A stretch of DNA of 11,733 nt from CAWEHQ01 sp051001995. Lineage in GTDB: Bacteria > Actinomycetota > Thermoleophilia > Solirubrobacterales > Thermoleophilaceae. The notes under the pieces are model-generated. The model was not told where the DNA came from, searched no databases, and was given only the letters and a program-made list of their open reading frames with translations. Where the stretch lies: the NCBI GenBank assembly GCA_051001995.1, contig JBPCMT010000140.1, positions 1 through 11,733 on the forward strand, read 5' to 3'. The position numbers were made by a program, and so were the translations under genes. Shown here in pieces: positions 1 through 6,038 of this stretch; position 1 is the first letter of the stretch; every line of letters begins with the position of its first letter.

Positions 1-515
1 AAGATCATGAACATGTCGGCGGTCCACGGCCCGAGCCCCCTGACCTGGGTCAGCTCCGCCGTGACCTCGTCGTCTGAGAGCCCGCTCAGCCGGCGCAGGT
101 CGAGGCTCCCGTCCTCGACTCGCTGCGCCAGGTCGCGCAGGTAGTCAACCTTGCGCCATGAGAGCCCGACGGCGCGCAGCGCCTCGGGCTCCACGGCCAG
201 CAGCTCCGCCGGCGCCGGGGCCGTGCCTCCGAAGAGAGCGGCCAGGCGCTCGTAGATCGAGCGCGCCGCCTTCGTGGACAGCTGCTGGCCGACGATCGAC
301 CGCAGCAGGGCGCCGTAGGCCTCCTTCGGTCGCCCGCGCCGGCGCTCCGCCAACGTGAGCGGACCGTGAGCGTCGACCAGCCGGCGCATGACCGGGTCGG
401 CGGCCCGCAGGTGCCGCACCCCTTCGTCGGTCGGGGCGGCCGCGGTCGCGCTGCGCGAGCCAGCCGATGGGCGCTTGCTGGGTGGCTTGGGTGGCCCCGC
501 CTGGCGTGGCGTCAC
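1..515 (-). CDS. AlkA-like DNA-3-methyladenine glycosylase (HhH-GPD), 3' end outside window
   Basis: Base-excision-repair glycosylase of the HhH-GPD superfamily, expected to remove alkylated purines from DNA. The minus-strand frame is open from 515 to the window edge. After a poorly conserved Pro/Ser/Ala-rich stretch of about 30 residues come the family hallmarks: IVGQQLSTKAA in the middle, GLSWRKVDYLRDLA, and the helix-hairpin-helix segment VRGLGPWTADMFMI at the edge. The catalytic Asp normally lies about 20 residues beyond the hairpin, so it falls outside the window. I chose the GTG at 515-513 because it overlaps the stop of the upstream kinase-like gene as GTGA, which suggests translational coupling; the ATG at 389 is an alternative start but would begin close to the conserved domain. 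The family call is firm; substrate range and gene name (alkA or other) cannot be settled from this fragment. Confidence 0.87.
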   Translation of the reverse strand, partial: MTPRQAGPPKPPSKRPSAGSRSATAAAPTDEGVRHLRAADPVMRRLVDAHGPLTLAERRRGRPKEAYGALLRSIVGQQLSTKAARSIYERLAALFGGTAPAPAELLAVEPEALRAVGLSWRKVDYLRDLAQRVEDGSLDLRRLSGLSDDEVTAELTQVRGLGPWTADMFMI

Positions 516-1945
516 GCGACCGGCGCCGCCGCCCCGCGACCGTGACCGCGGCTACCTCCCGAGCGCCCGAGGTGGCACGCCTCCTCCTCGCCGAGCGGCG
601 TGGCCGGCGGGTCGCCGAACAACCATTCGCGCGCGATCCGGTGCCAGTTCGCCCGCGCCTCGAGCTGGCCGAGCACGCCGAGCGCAAGCGCCTCCATCCG
701 TCGCGCCAGCATCGCCTTCGGCGGGAGCGTCCCCCGGCGCATGAGCGCCCAGTGGCGGGAGCGCGGGTCGCCGGAATCGATCATCACCTGGCGCACGTAG
801 CCCTGGTCGATCGTGCGTTCGCCGTCCTCGATGTACCAGCTCGCCAGGTCGCGGAAGTGAGCCAGGACGCGCTCGGGGGTCACCTCCTCGTCCTCCGGCT
901 CGTAGTAGCCGAGCGCGGTCAGGCAGGCGTGCAGCCCCTCGGCGTCGCCGGCCATCGCGCGGCGCACTACCTCGATCTCCGCGTCCACCTGTGAGCGCTC
1001 GACGCGCTTGGTCATGCCGAAGTCGAGAAACGCCACGCGACCGTCGGGCATGAGCAAGAAGTTGCCCGGGTGCGGGTCGCCCGAGAAATGGCCGTGGCGA
1101 TTGAGCGACCCGAAGAAGAAGCGGAAGACGATCTCGCCAAAGCGGTCACGCTGGGTCTGGGGCAGCTTGCGGACCGCCTCGAAGCGAAGCCCCTCGACGT
1201 ACTCGGTCACGAGCACGCGCTCGTGCGACAGCGACGTGACTACGTCGGGCACGTGGACGAACGGGTGCCCTCTCCACGCGCGCGCGAACGCCCGGTGCTG
1301 CTGGGCCTCGTGCTCGTAGTCGAGCTCCTCGGTGAGCCGCTCGCGGACCTCGGCTGCCATCGCCTTGGCGTCCATGCCGGGCGCGATCCGCCGCGCGACG
1401 CGCAGGATCATCCCCAGGTTCTGAAGGTCGGCTCGGACCGCCTGGGCCACTCCTGGGTACTGGGCCTTGACCGCCACCTCGCGTCCGTCGTGCAGGCGCG
1501 CGCGGTAGACCTGTCCGATCGACGCGGCCGCCACCGCCTCCTCGTCGAACTCGGCGAAGACGTCCTCGAGCGGCTCGCCGAGGTCCGACTCCACCACCGC
1601 GCGCATCCGCTCGAAGGAGACCTGCGGAGCCGCGTCGCGCAGCTCCGCGAGCTTTTCCTGCAGCCGAGCGTTGACCTCCGGCGGGAAGGCGCCGGTGTCG
1701 ATGAACGACGCGACCTGGCCGACCTTCATCGCCGCGCCCTTCATCTGGCCGAGCACTTCGACGATCTGCTCGGCCGCCTTGATCTGGCGCCGCTCCGCGG
1801 CGCTGCGCCGGCCCTCATCGCTTCGCGCGACGTTTGCGGCCTTCGTGGCGTAGTTGCGCGCGGTCTGGCCGCCGGCCAGCGCCCCCACCTTCGCCGTGCG
1901 GCGCACGCGGCCGGTCGGCAGCTTCTCCTTGCGGTCCTTCGCCAT
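512..1945 (-). CDS. AarF/UbiB family ABC1 (ADCK) atypical kinase-like protein
   Basis: About 477 residues, a typical length for the ABC1/ADCK/UbiB family of atypical kinases, whose members support quinone or lipid metabolism. Visible motifs: the family-specific KxGQ segment (KGAAMKVGQ, K74-Q77), the Ala-rich nucleotide loop AAASIGQVYRA (139-149), VAVKAQYPGV with Lys160, the catalytic-loop equivalent SGDPHPGNF (Asp290, Asn294) and LDFG (Asp308). All signature residues are present, so an active ATP-binding fold is likely. No membrane segment is evident. The C-terminus after WLFGDPP ends in an unusual Gly/Arg/Ala-rich tail. The start is ATG 1945-1943: a longer frame to 2008 would run into the divergent gene and adds no conserved sequence, and TACCCT lies 7 bases upstream, suggesting a leaderless message. 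It overlaps the following glycosylase gene by 4 bases. The exact substrate is unknown. Confidence 0.88.
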   Translation of the reverse strand: MAKDRKEKLPTGRVRRTAKVGALAGGQTARNYATKAANVARSDEGRRSAAERRQIKAAEQIVEVLGQMKGAAMKVGQVASFIDTGAFPPEVNARLQEKLAELRDAAPQVSFERMRAVVESDLGEPLEDVFAEFDEEAVAAASIGQVYRARLHDGREVAVKAQYPGVAQAVRADLQNLGMILRVARRIAPGMDAKAMAAEVRERLTEELDYEHEAQQHRAFARAWRGHPFVHVPDVVTSLSHERVLVTEYVEGLRFEAVRKLPQTQRDRFGEIVFRFFFGSLNRHGHFSGDPHPGNFLLMPDGRVAFLDFGMTKRVERSQVDAEIEVVRRAMAGDAEGLHACLTALGYYEPEDEEVTPERVLAHFRDLASWYIEDGERTIDQGYVRQVMIDSGDPRSRHWALMRRGTLPPKAMLARRMEALALGVLGQLEARANWHRIAREWLFGDPPATPLGEEEACHLGRSGGSRGHGRGAAAPVA

Positions 1946-1952
1946 CACACCA

Positions 1953-1958
1953 AGGGTA
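1953..1958 (-). promoter_or_regulatory. Candidate -10 element (TACCCT) for the AarF-like gene, leaderless
   Basis: On the minus strand TACCCT ends 7 bases before the ATG at 1945, the spacing that would put the transcript start on the A of ATG. No Shine-Dalgarno sequence precedes this start and no clear -35 is visible. This is inference from position. Confidence 0.4.
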
Positions 1959-1982
1959 CGGACGGCCGCGGCGCGGAGCTCG

Positions 1983-1988
1983 TACGCT
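1983..1988 (+). promoter_or_regulatory. Candidate -10 element (TACGCT) for the FAH-family gene, leaderless
   Basis: TACGCT ends 6 bases before the GTG at 1995. With the TACCCT on the other strand it gives a 49-bp divergent promoter region in which neither gene has room for a leader. No convincing -35 and no strong Shine-Dalgarno (only CCGGGG) is seen. Confidence 0.4.
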
Positions 1989-1994
1989 GCCGGG

Positions 1995-2882
1995 GTGAGG
2001 CTCGTCACCTACGAGGCCGACGGCGCATGGCGGGCCGGGTTGGTGCGTGGCGAGACGGTGGTCGCCCTCGAGCCGTCGCCAGGCGCCGTACCGCCGGGGC
2101 TCGCCGGGCTACTCCAGGTCGAAGGCGCGCTCGAGCGAGCCGTCGAGGGCGCGACCGGCGAGGGCGTTCCGCTCGCCCGGGTCAGGCTCGGGCCGCCGAT
2201 CACCCACCCGCGCAAGATCGTCTGCATCGGGCTGAACTACGGGTCGCACGCCGCCGAGCAGGGCGCCGAGCCGCCGGCGACGCCCACCTTCTTCGCGAAG
2301 TTCCAGAATGCGCTGGCGCCTCCGGCCGCGGAGGTGCCGCTGCCGCCGGCGAGCGAGAAGGTGGACTACGAGGCCGAGGTCGCGTTCGTGATCGGAAGGC
2401 GCTGCAGCGACGTGGACGAGGCCGACGCGCTCTCGCATCTGGCGGGCTACATGCTCTTCAACGACCTCTCGGCGCGCGACCTTCAGTTCGCGACGCCACA
2501 GTGGCTCCCGGGGAAGGTGTTCGACGGCTCGGCTCCCTGCGGGCCGTGGCTCGTGACTCCCGACGAGGCAGGTGCCCACGACGCGATCGAGCTCGAGCTC
2601 ACGCTCAACGGCGAGCTGATGCAGTCGGCGTCCACGTCCGACCTCGTGCACTCGGTGCCCGCGCTCCTGAGCCACCTGTCGCGTCTGATGACGCTCGAGC
2701 CGGGCGATGTGGTGTCCACGGGCACGCCCGCCGGCGTCGGCAGCCTGCGTGATCCGCGGGTGTGGTTGAAGCCCGGCGACGAGGTGGTGGTCTCCTCGCC
2801 GACGCTGGGGCGTCTGGAGACGCGGATCGGCGCGCCGGGACGGCTGCGCGCGCCGTTCGTGGACGACCTCGGCGCGAGCTGA
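1995..2882 (+). CDS. Fumarylacetoacetate hydrolase (FAH) family protein
   Basis: A 295-residue enzyme of the FAH superfamily, which holds C-C bond hydrolases, decarboxylases and isomerases acting on 2-oxo/enol acids in aromatic or amino-acid breakdown. Visible features: CIGLNYGSHAAE (77-88), TFFAKFQNALAPP (98-110), the metal-binding DYEAE with Glu126 and Glu128, GYMLFNDLSARDLQ with Asp157 as the third metal ligand, GKVFDGSAPCGPWLVT (173-188), and the C-terminal GDVVSTGTPAGVG segment. The N-terminal 70 residues are the usual small lead domain. The start is GTG 1995: it gives the classic MRLVTYEADG beginning, and extending upstream would overlap the divergent kinase gene with non-homologous sequence. 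It stands alone between divergent and convergent neighbours, so context does not give the substrate. Acylpyruvase or 2-hydroxyhepta-2,4-diene-1,7-dioate isomerase-like activities are possible. Confidence 0.9.
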   Translation: MRLVTYEADGAWRAGLVRGETVVALEPSPGAVPPGLAGLLQVEGALERAVEGATGEGVPLARVRLGPPITHPRKIVCIGLNYGSHAAEQGAEPPATPTFFAKFQNALAPPAAEVPLPPASEKVDYEAEVAFVIGRRCSDVDEADALSHLAGYMLFNDLSARDLQFATPQWLPGKVFDGSAPCGPWLVTPDEAGAHDAIELELTLNGELMQSASTSDLVHSVPALLSHLSRLMTLEPGDVVSTGTPAGVGSLRDPRVWLKPGDEVVVSSPTLGRLETRIGAPGRLRAPFVDDLGAS

Positions 2883-2911
2883 GCCGGGGCCACGACACGC
2901 AAAGCCGCGGC

Positions 2912-3550
2912 CTACCGCCGGCGCGCCCCCTCGAGCAGCATCGCCAGCGCGTCGCCGAACAGCTCGTCAGGCACCGAGTCGGGGTCGGCGAGCTTCTGGA
3001 GGGCGAAGCCGTCGGCAAGCGCGTCGATCGCCATCGCGAGCTGCTCGGGCGGCCGGGCGAGCTCCACGCCGAGCTCGCGCGCGCCCTGGTCGATGATGCG
3101 CGCCAGCGAGGAGCGCACCTCGGCGTAGCGCGCCGCGAAGCGCGAGCGAACCTCCGGGTTTCGGACCGCGAAGGCCCAGAACTCCATGAACAGGAGGACC
3201 AGCTCGGGCTCGCGGTCGAGGAACTCGATCCAGTATTCGGCTCCGCCGCGGGCACGCTCGGCGAGCGTCTCGCGATCGGCCACGACCGCGGCGACCGCGT
3301 CGACCTGCCGTCCGATCTCACGCTGGAGGAGGGCCAGGAAGAGGTCCTCCTTGCCGTCGAAGTTCGAGTACAGGGCGCCGGTCGAGAAGCCGGCCTCCTC
3401 GGCCACCTCGTCGACCGCGGCGGCGTGGTAGCCGCGGCGCGCGAACACCTTGCCGGCCGCGTCGAGCAGCGCCGTGCGCGTCTCGGCCTTGCGCTCGTCG
3501 CGCGAGAGCCGGCGCGCGGAGACGGCGGGGCTTCCTGCTGCCGGCCTCAT
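2912..3550 (-). CDS. TetR/AcrR family transcriptional regulator
   Basis: A 212-residue TetR-family repressor. The N-terminal DNA-binding domain is clear: TRTALLDAAGKVFARRGYHA (24-43), then the helix-turn-helix VDEVAEEAGFSTGALYSNF (46-64) and the following GKEDLFLALL. The remaining ~140 residues form the variable helical ligand-binding/dimer region (EFWAFAVRNPEVRSRF is typical) and do not reveal the ligand. The gene is divergent from the R2lox-SCP2 gene; the 109-bp gap holds two dyad symmetries, one overlapping the candidate -10 of this gene, so it probably represses itself and its neighbour. The start is ATG 3550-3548, with TAACAT 8 bases upstream and no Shine-Dalgarno site, suggesting a leaderless transcript. 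An extended N-terminus of about 20 residues precedes the first helix. It converges with the FAH gene across 29 bp. Confidence 0.93.
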   Translation of the reverse strand: MRPAAGSPAVSARRLSRDERKAETRTALLDAAGKVFARRGYHAAAVDEVAEEAGFSTGALYSNFDGKEDLFLALLQREIGRQVDAVAAVVADRETLAERARGGAEYWIEFLDREPELVLLFMEFWAFAVRNPEVRSRFAARYAEVRSSLARIIDQGARELGVELARPPEQLAMAIDALADGFALQKLADPDSVPDELFGDALAMLLEGARRR

Positions 3551-3558
3551 CCCGGAGG

Positions 3559-3564
3559 ATGTTA
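3559..3564 (-). promoter_or_regulatory. Candidate -10 element (TAACAT) of the TetR gene
   Basis: The minus strand reads CGTCTAACAT and then 8 bases to the ATG. The element overlaps the left arm of the GTTAG/CTAAC dyad, so repressor binding there would block its own promoter. The same octamer CGTCTAAC recurs at the candidate -10 of the HtrA-like gene. Confidence 0.4.
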
Positions 3565-3574
3565 GACGCCTAAC
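3561..3574. promoter_or_regulatory. Candidate TetR operator 1 (GTTAG-ACGC-CTAAC)
   Basis: Inverted repeat with 5-bp perfect arms, nearly palindromic over 14 bases, in the TetR/R2lox divergent gap. Position over the TetR -10 fits autorepression. Identified by symmetry and position only. Confidence 0.5.
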
Positions 3575-3580
3575 TCCGGC

Positions 3581-3602
3581 TATCGTGATAACGTGCGTTA
3601 TC
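3581..3602. promoter_or_regulatory. Candidate TetR operator 2 (overlapping dyads)
   Basis: Two overlapping inverted repeats: TATC-GT-GATA at 3581-3590 and GATAAC-GTGC-GTTATC at 3587-3602, the latter with perfect 6-bp arms. They lie between operator 1 and the R2lox leader, over possible plus-strand -10 hexamers (TATCGT 3581-3586, TAACGT 3589-3594). This placement suits repression of the R2lox-SCP2 gene. Which -10 is used cannot be decided by eye. Confidence 0.5.
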
Positions 3603-3611
3603 TAAAGGGTG

Positions 3612-3629
3612 GCCGGGGGCTCCCCCGGC
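3612..3629 (+). other. GC-only hairpin in the R2lox-SCP2 5' leader
   Basis: GCCGGGGG at 3612-3619 and CCCCCGGC at 3622-3629 are perfect complements around CT, so about 7 G-C pairs with a tetraloop-like turn. It ends 19 bases before the Shine-Dalgarno site and has no T-tract, so it is not a standard intrinsic terminator. It could stabilise the message or act in attenuation. Confidence 0.5.
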
Positions 3630-3648
3630 GCTCTAGGGACAGCCGACC

Positions 3649-3654
3649 AGGAGG
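3649..3654 (+). promoter_or_regulatory. Ribosome binding site AGGAGG deciding the R2lox-SCP2 start
   Basis: A perfect AGGAGG five bases before GTG 3660. It favours GTG 3660 over the in-frame ATG at 3609, which has no such site and would place the leader hairpin inside the coding sequence. Confidence 0.8.
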
Positions 3655-3659
3655 CGAAC

Positions 3660-4928
3660 GTGGCGACAGCCGTTGCGGCCGACCAGATCTCCTACGAGGA
3701 CCTGTACGCGCGCTGGGAGCGCTCCCACTGGAGCGCCACCGCGATCGACTTCGCCCAGGACCGGGTGCAGTGGGCGGAGCGGTTCTCCGACTTCGAGCGG
3801 CGTGCGGCGATCTGGAACTACGCGCTCTTCTTCTGGGGCGAGGACGCGGTGGCCGACACGCTCTCGCCCTACATCGACGCCGCCCCGCGCGAGGAGCAGA
3901 AGTACTTTTTGGCCACCCAGCAGGTCGACGAGGCGCGGCACGCGGTCTTCTTCAAGCGCTTCATGAAGGAGGTCTGCGGGCTCGGCGACGGCACCGTGGG
4001 AGGCGGCCTCGCGGCGATCGAGTCGGAGTTGACCTGGGGCTTTCGCAAGGTGTTCGACCGCCTCGACGAGATGGCCGACGAGCTGCGCCGCGACCGCTCG
4101 CGCCCGAAGCTCGCCGCCGCCGTGGCGCTGTATCACGTGGTCGTCGAGGCGACCATGGCCCAGCCCGGCCAGCACTACATCGAGGCATACCTCACCGAGC
4201 GCGACCTCCTGCCGGGCTTCTGCCAGGGCATGCACAACGTCTCCCAGGACGAGCAGCGTCACATCGGCTTCGGGGTAAAGCTGATTTCCGAGCTGGTGGC
4301 GGAGGACCCCGATTGCGTCGCCGCGATCGCGGAGCTGCTGCGCGAGGTGACGCCCTGGACCGCTGCGGTGCTCACGCCTCCGGGCGGGGACCGCCGCTAC
4401 ACCGAGTGCTTCGGCTTCACGCTCGAGGAGATCGGGACCGCCGGCGTGGAGTCGCTCGCCAGCAAGCTGCGCGCCGCGGGCATTCCGCTCGAGGAGCTGC
4501 CCGGACGGCCCGTCGTCCCGCTCGACATGACGCCGAGACAGCGGGCTGAGCGCGGCCTGGCGCTCGTCGACGCCGGAATCATCGGCGAGCGAAACGGCTC
4601 GGTGCACCCCACTCCCGAGCACCAGGCGCTGCTGTTTGACACCGTGCGCCGGTCGGTGAACCCCGACCACGGCCTAGCCCGCCCGACGACTCTCCAGTGG
4701 GACTTCCGCGACGCCGAGACGTGGCACATCCGGATCGACAACGGCTCGACGAGCGCCCAGGCGGGAAGCGCCGCCCACCCCGACCTGCGCTTTCGCTGCC
4801 GCTACGAGGACTGGGTGGACATCGTCGCCGGCCGCGCCGACCCGCGCCGGGCGATGCTCACGGGCCGGATGCTGCCGCGGGGGAACCCGCGCGTCCTGGC
4901 GCGAATGCCGCAGATCCTCGGGCGCTAG
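3660..4928 (+). CDS. R2lox-like Mn/Fe or di-iron oxidase fused to a C-terminal SCP2-like domain
   Basis: A 422-residue two-domain protein. Residues ~10-300 form a ferritin-like R2 fold with all six metal ligands: Glu61 (FFWGE), Glu91 and His94 (DEARH), Glu163 (YHVVVE), Glu198 and His201 (DEQRH). Spacing matches R2-like ligand-binding oxidases (R2lox): the last three ligands are at +35 and +38, Val64 sits three residues after the first Glu, and Tyr158 five before the fourth ligand, the positions of the Val-Tyr ether crosslink in characterised R2lox proteins. Residues ~343-422 (LQWDFRDAETWHIRID, then YEDWVDIVAGRADPRRAML) resemble the end of an SCP2 sterol/lipid-carrier domain. R2lox proteins bind a long-chain fatty acid near a Mn/Fe site; the reaction is unknown. 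The fused SCP2 part suggests a lipid substrate. Databases may label it ribonucleotide reductase beta subunit, which is unlikely here. Probably controlled by the divergent TetR. Confidence 0.85.
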   Translation: MATAVAADQISYEDLYARWERSHWSATAIDFAQDRVQWAERFSDFERRAAIWNYALFFWGEDAVADTLSPYIDAAPREEQKYFLATQQVDEARHAVFFKRFMKEVCGLGDGTVGGGLAAIESELTWGFRKVFDRLDEMADELRRDRSRPKLAAAVALYHVVVEATMAQPGQHYIEAYLTERDLLPGFCQGMHNVSQDEQRHIGFGVKLISELVAEDPDCVAAIAELLREVTPWTAAVLTPPGGDRRYTECFGFTLEEIGTAGVESLASKLRAAGIPLEELPGRPVVPLDMTPRQRAERGLALVDAGIIGERNGSVHPTPEHQALLFDTVRRSVNPDHGLARPTTLQWDFRDAETWHIRIDNGSTSAQAGSAAHPDLRFRCRYEDWVDIVAGRADPRRAMLTGRMLPRGNPRVLARMPQILGR

Positions 4929-4949
4929 GCGCGGCTTTTCCCTCGCGCC
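4928..4949. terminator. Possible terminator hairpin between convergent genes
   Basis: GGCGCG at 4928-4933 pairs with CGCGCC at 4944-4949 around a 10-base loop, starting at the last base of the R2lox-SCP2 stop and ending 9 bases before the convergent reductase stop at 4959. No T-run follows on either strand, so the call rests on position and symmetry. Confidence 0.35.
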
Positions 4950-4958
4950 GACCGCGCC

Positions 4959-6038
4959 CTAGGCCTGACCTTCCACTACTCCCGGGACCCCCGTGTTCGT
5001 CGAGTACTTCGGCTGAAGCCGCATCTCCGGTCGCAGGTAGCGCACCGCCTGCGCGACTGCCACCGCGGACTCGGCGAAGCCTGTCGCGATCAGCTTGAGC
5101 TTGCCGTCGAAGGTCGTGATGTCGCCGGCTGCCCAGACGGCGTCCATCGAGGTCTTCATCAGCGAGTCGACAGCGATCGCGCCCTTGTGGATCTCGAGCG
5201 GCCACTCCTTGAGCGGCCCGAGCGCCGTCTTGAAGCCGAGCTGGAGCAGCACCGCGTCGCAGTCGACCTCGACCACGTCGGACTCGTCCTCCGAATGGAA
5301 CAGCGTCACACGCTCGATCCCACCGTCGCCCGCGATTGCGCTGATCTGGTAGGGCGTCCTGACGTCCACGCGGCCGGCCTCGGCCGCGTGCATGACCTCG
5401 GCGACGGTCGCCTCGTGCGCGCGAAACCCCTCGCGCCGATGGACCAGGGTGATGGCCGATGCCGTGTCGAGGAGGTTCACCACCCAGTCGAACGCCGAGT
5501 CGCCGCCGCCGACGATGATCACGTTCTTGCCGGCGAACGCCGACTTCTCGGAGACGAGGTAGTGGGCGCCTCGGCCCTCCCACGGCGACATGTCATAGTC
5601 CGGCAGCTGCTTGGGCTCGAACGCGCCGTGCCCGCCCGCGATCACGATCGTGCGCGTCAGCAGGTCGCCGCGGTCGGTGACGATCCGCAGCAGCGGCCGG
5701 TCGGAGTCCTCGGGGTCCTCCTCGTACTCCACGCGGTCGGCCGTGGTCTCGAGGTGCACGGGCACGTCGAACTGCTCGATCGACTGCCGGCGCAGCTCCT
5801 CGACGAGGTCCTTGGCGATAACGCGCGTATGGCCCGGCACGTCGAAGATCCATTTCTCCGGGTAGAGCGTGGTGAGCTGCCCGCCGAGCTCGGGGAGCGA
5901 GTCGATGATGCGCGCGCTCGCCTCGCGCATGCCCGCCCAGAAGGCCGTGATCATGCCGACGGGGCCCGCTCCGATCACGGTGATGTCACGGATCTCGCCG
6001 GGCCGCTCGCCGCCGAAGGGTCGTCCGTTGTCGCTCAT
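4959..6038 (-). CDS. Ferredoxin/flavodoxin--NADP+ reductase, thioredoxin-reductase-like (type 2 FNR)
   Basis: A 359-residue FAD/NAD(P)H flavoprotein, usual length for the TrxR-like ferredoxin/flavodoxin-NADP+ reductases (YumC type). Visible: FAD motif VIGAGPVG (21-28), SLPELGGQLTTLYPEKWIFDVPG (47-69), the NADPH motif IIVGGGDSAFDW (174-185) followed by HRREGFRAHE with basic residues expected to select NADPH, and the second FAD segment DAVWAAGDIT (299-308). There is no CxxC redox pair, which rules out thioredoxin reductase. The C-terminal extension (LQPKYSTNTG) is typical of the FNR branch. The start ATG 6038-6036 overlaps the stop of the upstream HemQ-like gene as ATGA, so the two are almost certainly co-transcribed and coupled. 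It is cytosolic and would move electrons between NADPH and a ferredoxin or flavodoxin; no such partner is encoded in the window. Confidence 0.92.
   Translation of the reverse strand: MSDNGRPFGGERPGEIRDITVIGAGPVGMITAFWAGMREASARIIDSLPELGGQLTTLYPEKWIFDVPGHTRVIAKDLVEELRRQSIEQFDVPVHLETTADRVEYEEDPEDSDRPLLRIVTDRGDLLTRTIVIAGGHGAFEPKQLPDYDMSPWEGRGAHYLVSEKSAFAGKNVIIVGGGDSAFDWVVNLLDTASAITLVHRREGFRAHEATVAEVMHAAEAGRVDVRTPYQISAIAGDGGIERVTLFHSEDESDVVEVDCDAVLLQLGFKTALGPLKEWPLEIHKGAIAVDSLMKTSMDAVWAAGDITTFDGKLKLIATGFAESAVAVAQAVRYLRPEMRLQPKYSTNTGVPGVVEGQA

Noticed and set aside
1946..2008. Upstream start at 2008 for the AarF-like gene
   Set aside because: It would overlap the first codons of the divergent FAH gene, adds no family sequence, and has no promoter or ribosome site.
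1070..2752. Long plus-strand open frame of about 560 codons across the AarF-like and FAH genes
   Set aside because: It is antisense to the AarF gene, then out of frame with FAH, is dominated by Arg/Ala/Gly/Leu, shows no domain, and is explained by high GC content removing stop codons.
2883..2911. Terminator between the FAH and TetR genes
   Set aside because: The 29-bp convergent gap is GC-rich, but I could not find a convincing stem with a T-run on either strand.
3660..4928. Reading the ferritin-like gene as ribonucleotide reductase beta subunit (NrdB/NrdF)
   Set aside because: The first ligand is Glu with Val at +3 and a Tyr five before ligand 4, as in R2lox; it has a C-terminal SCP2-like domain and no nearby nrdA/nrdE.
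4959..6038. Thioredoxin reductase
   Set aside because: The FAD and NADPH motifs fit, but the CxxC redox pair is absent.
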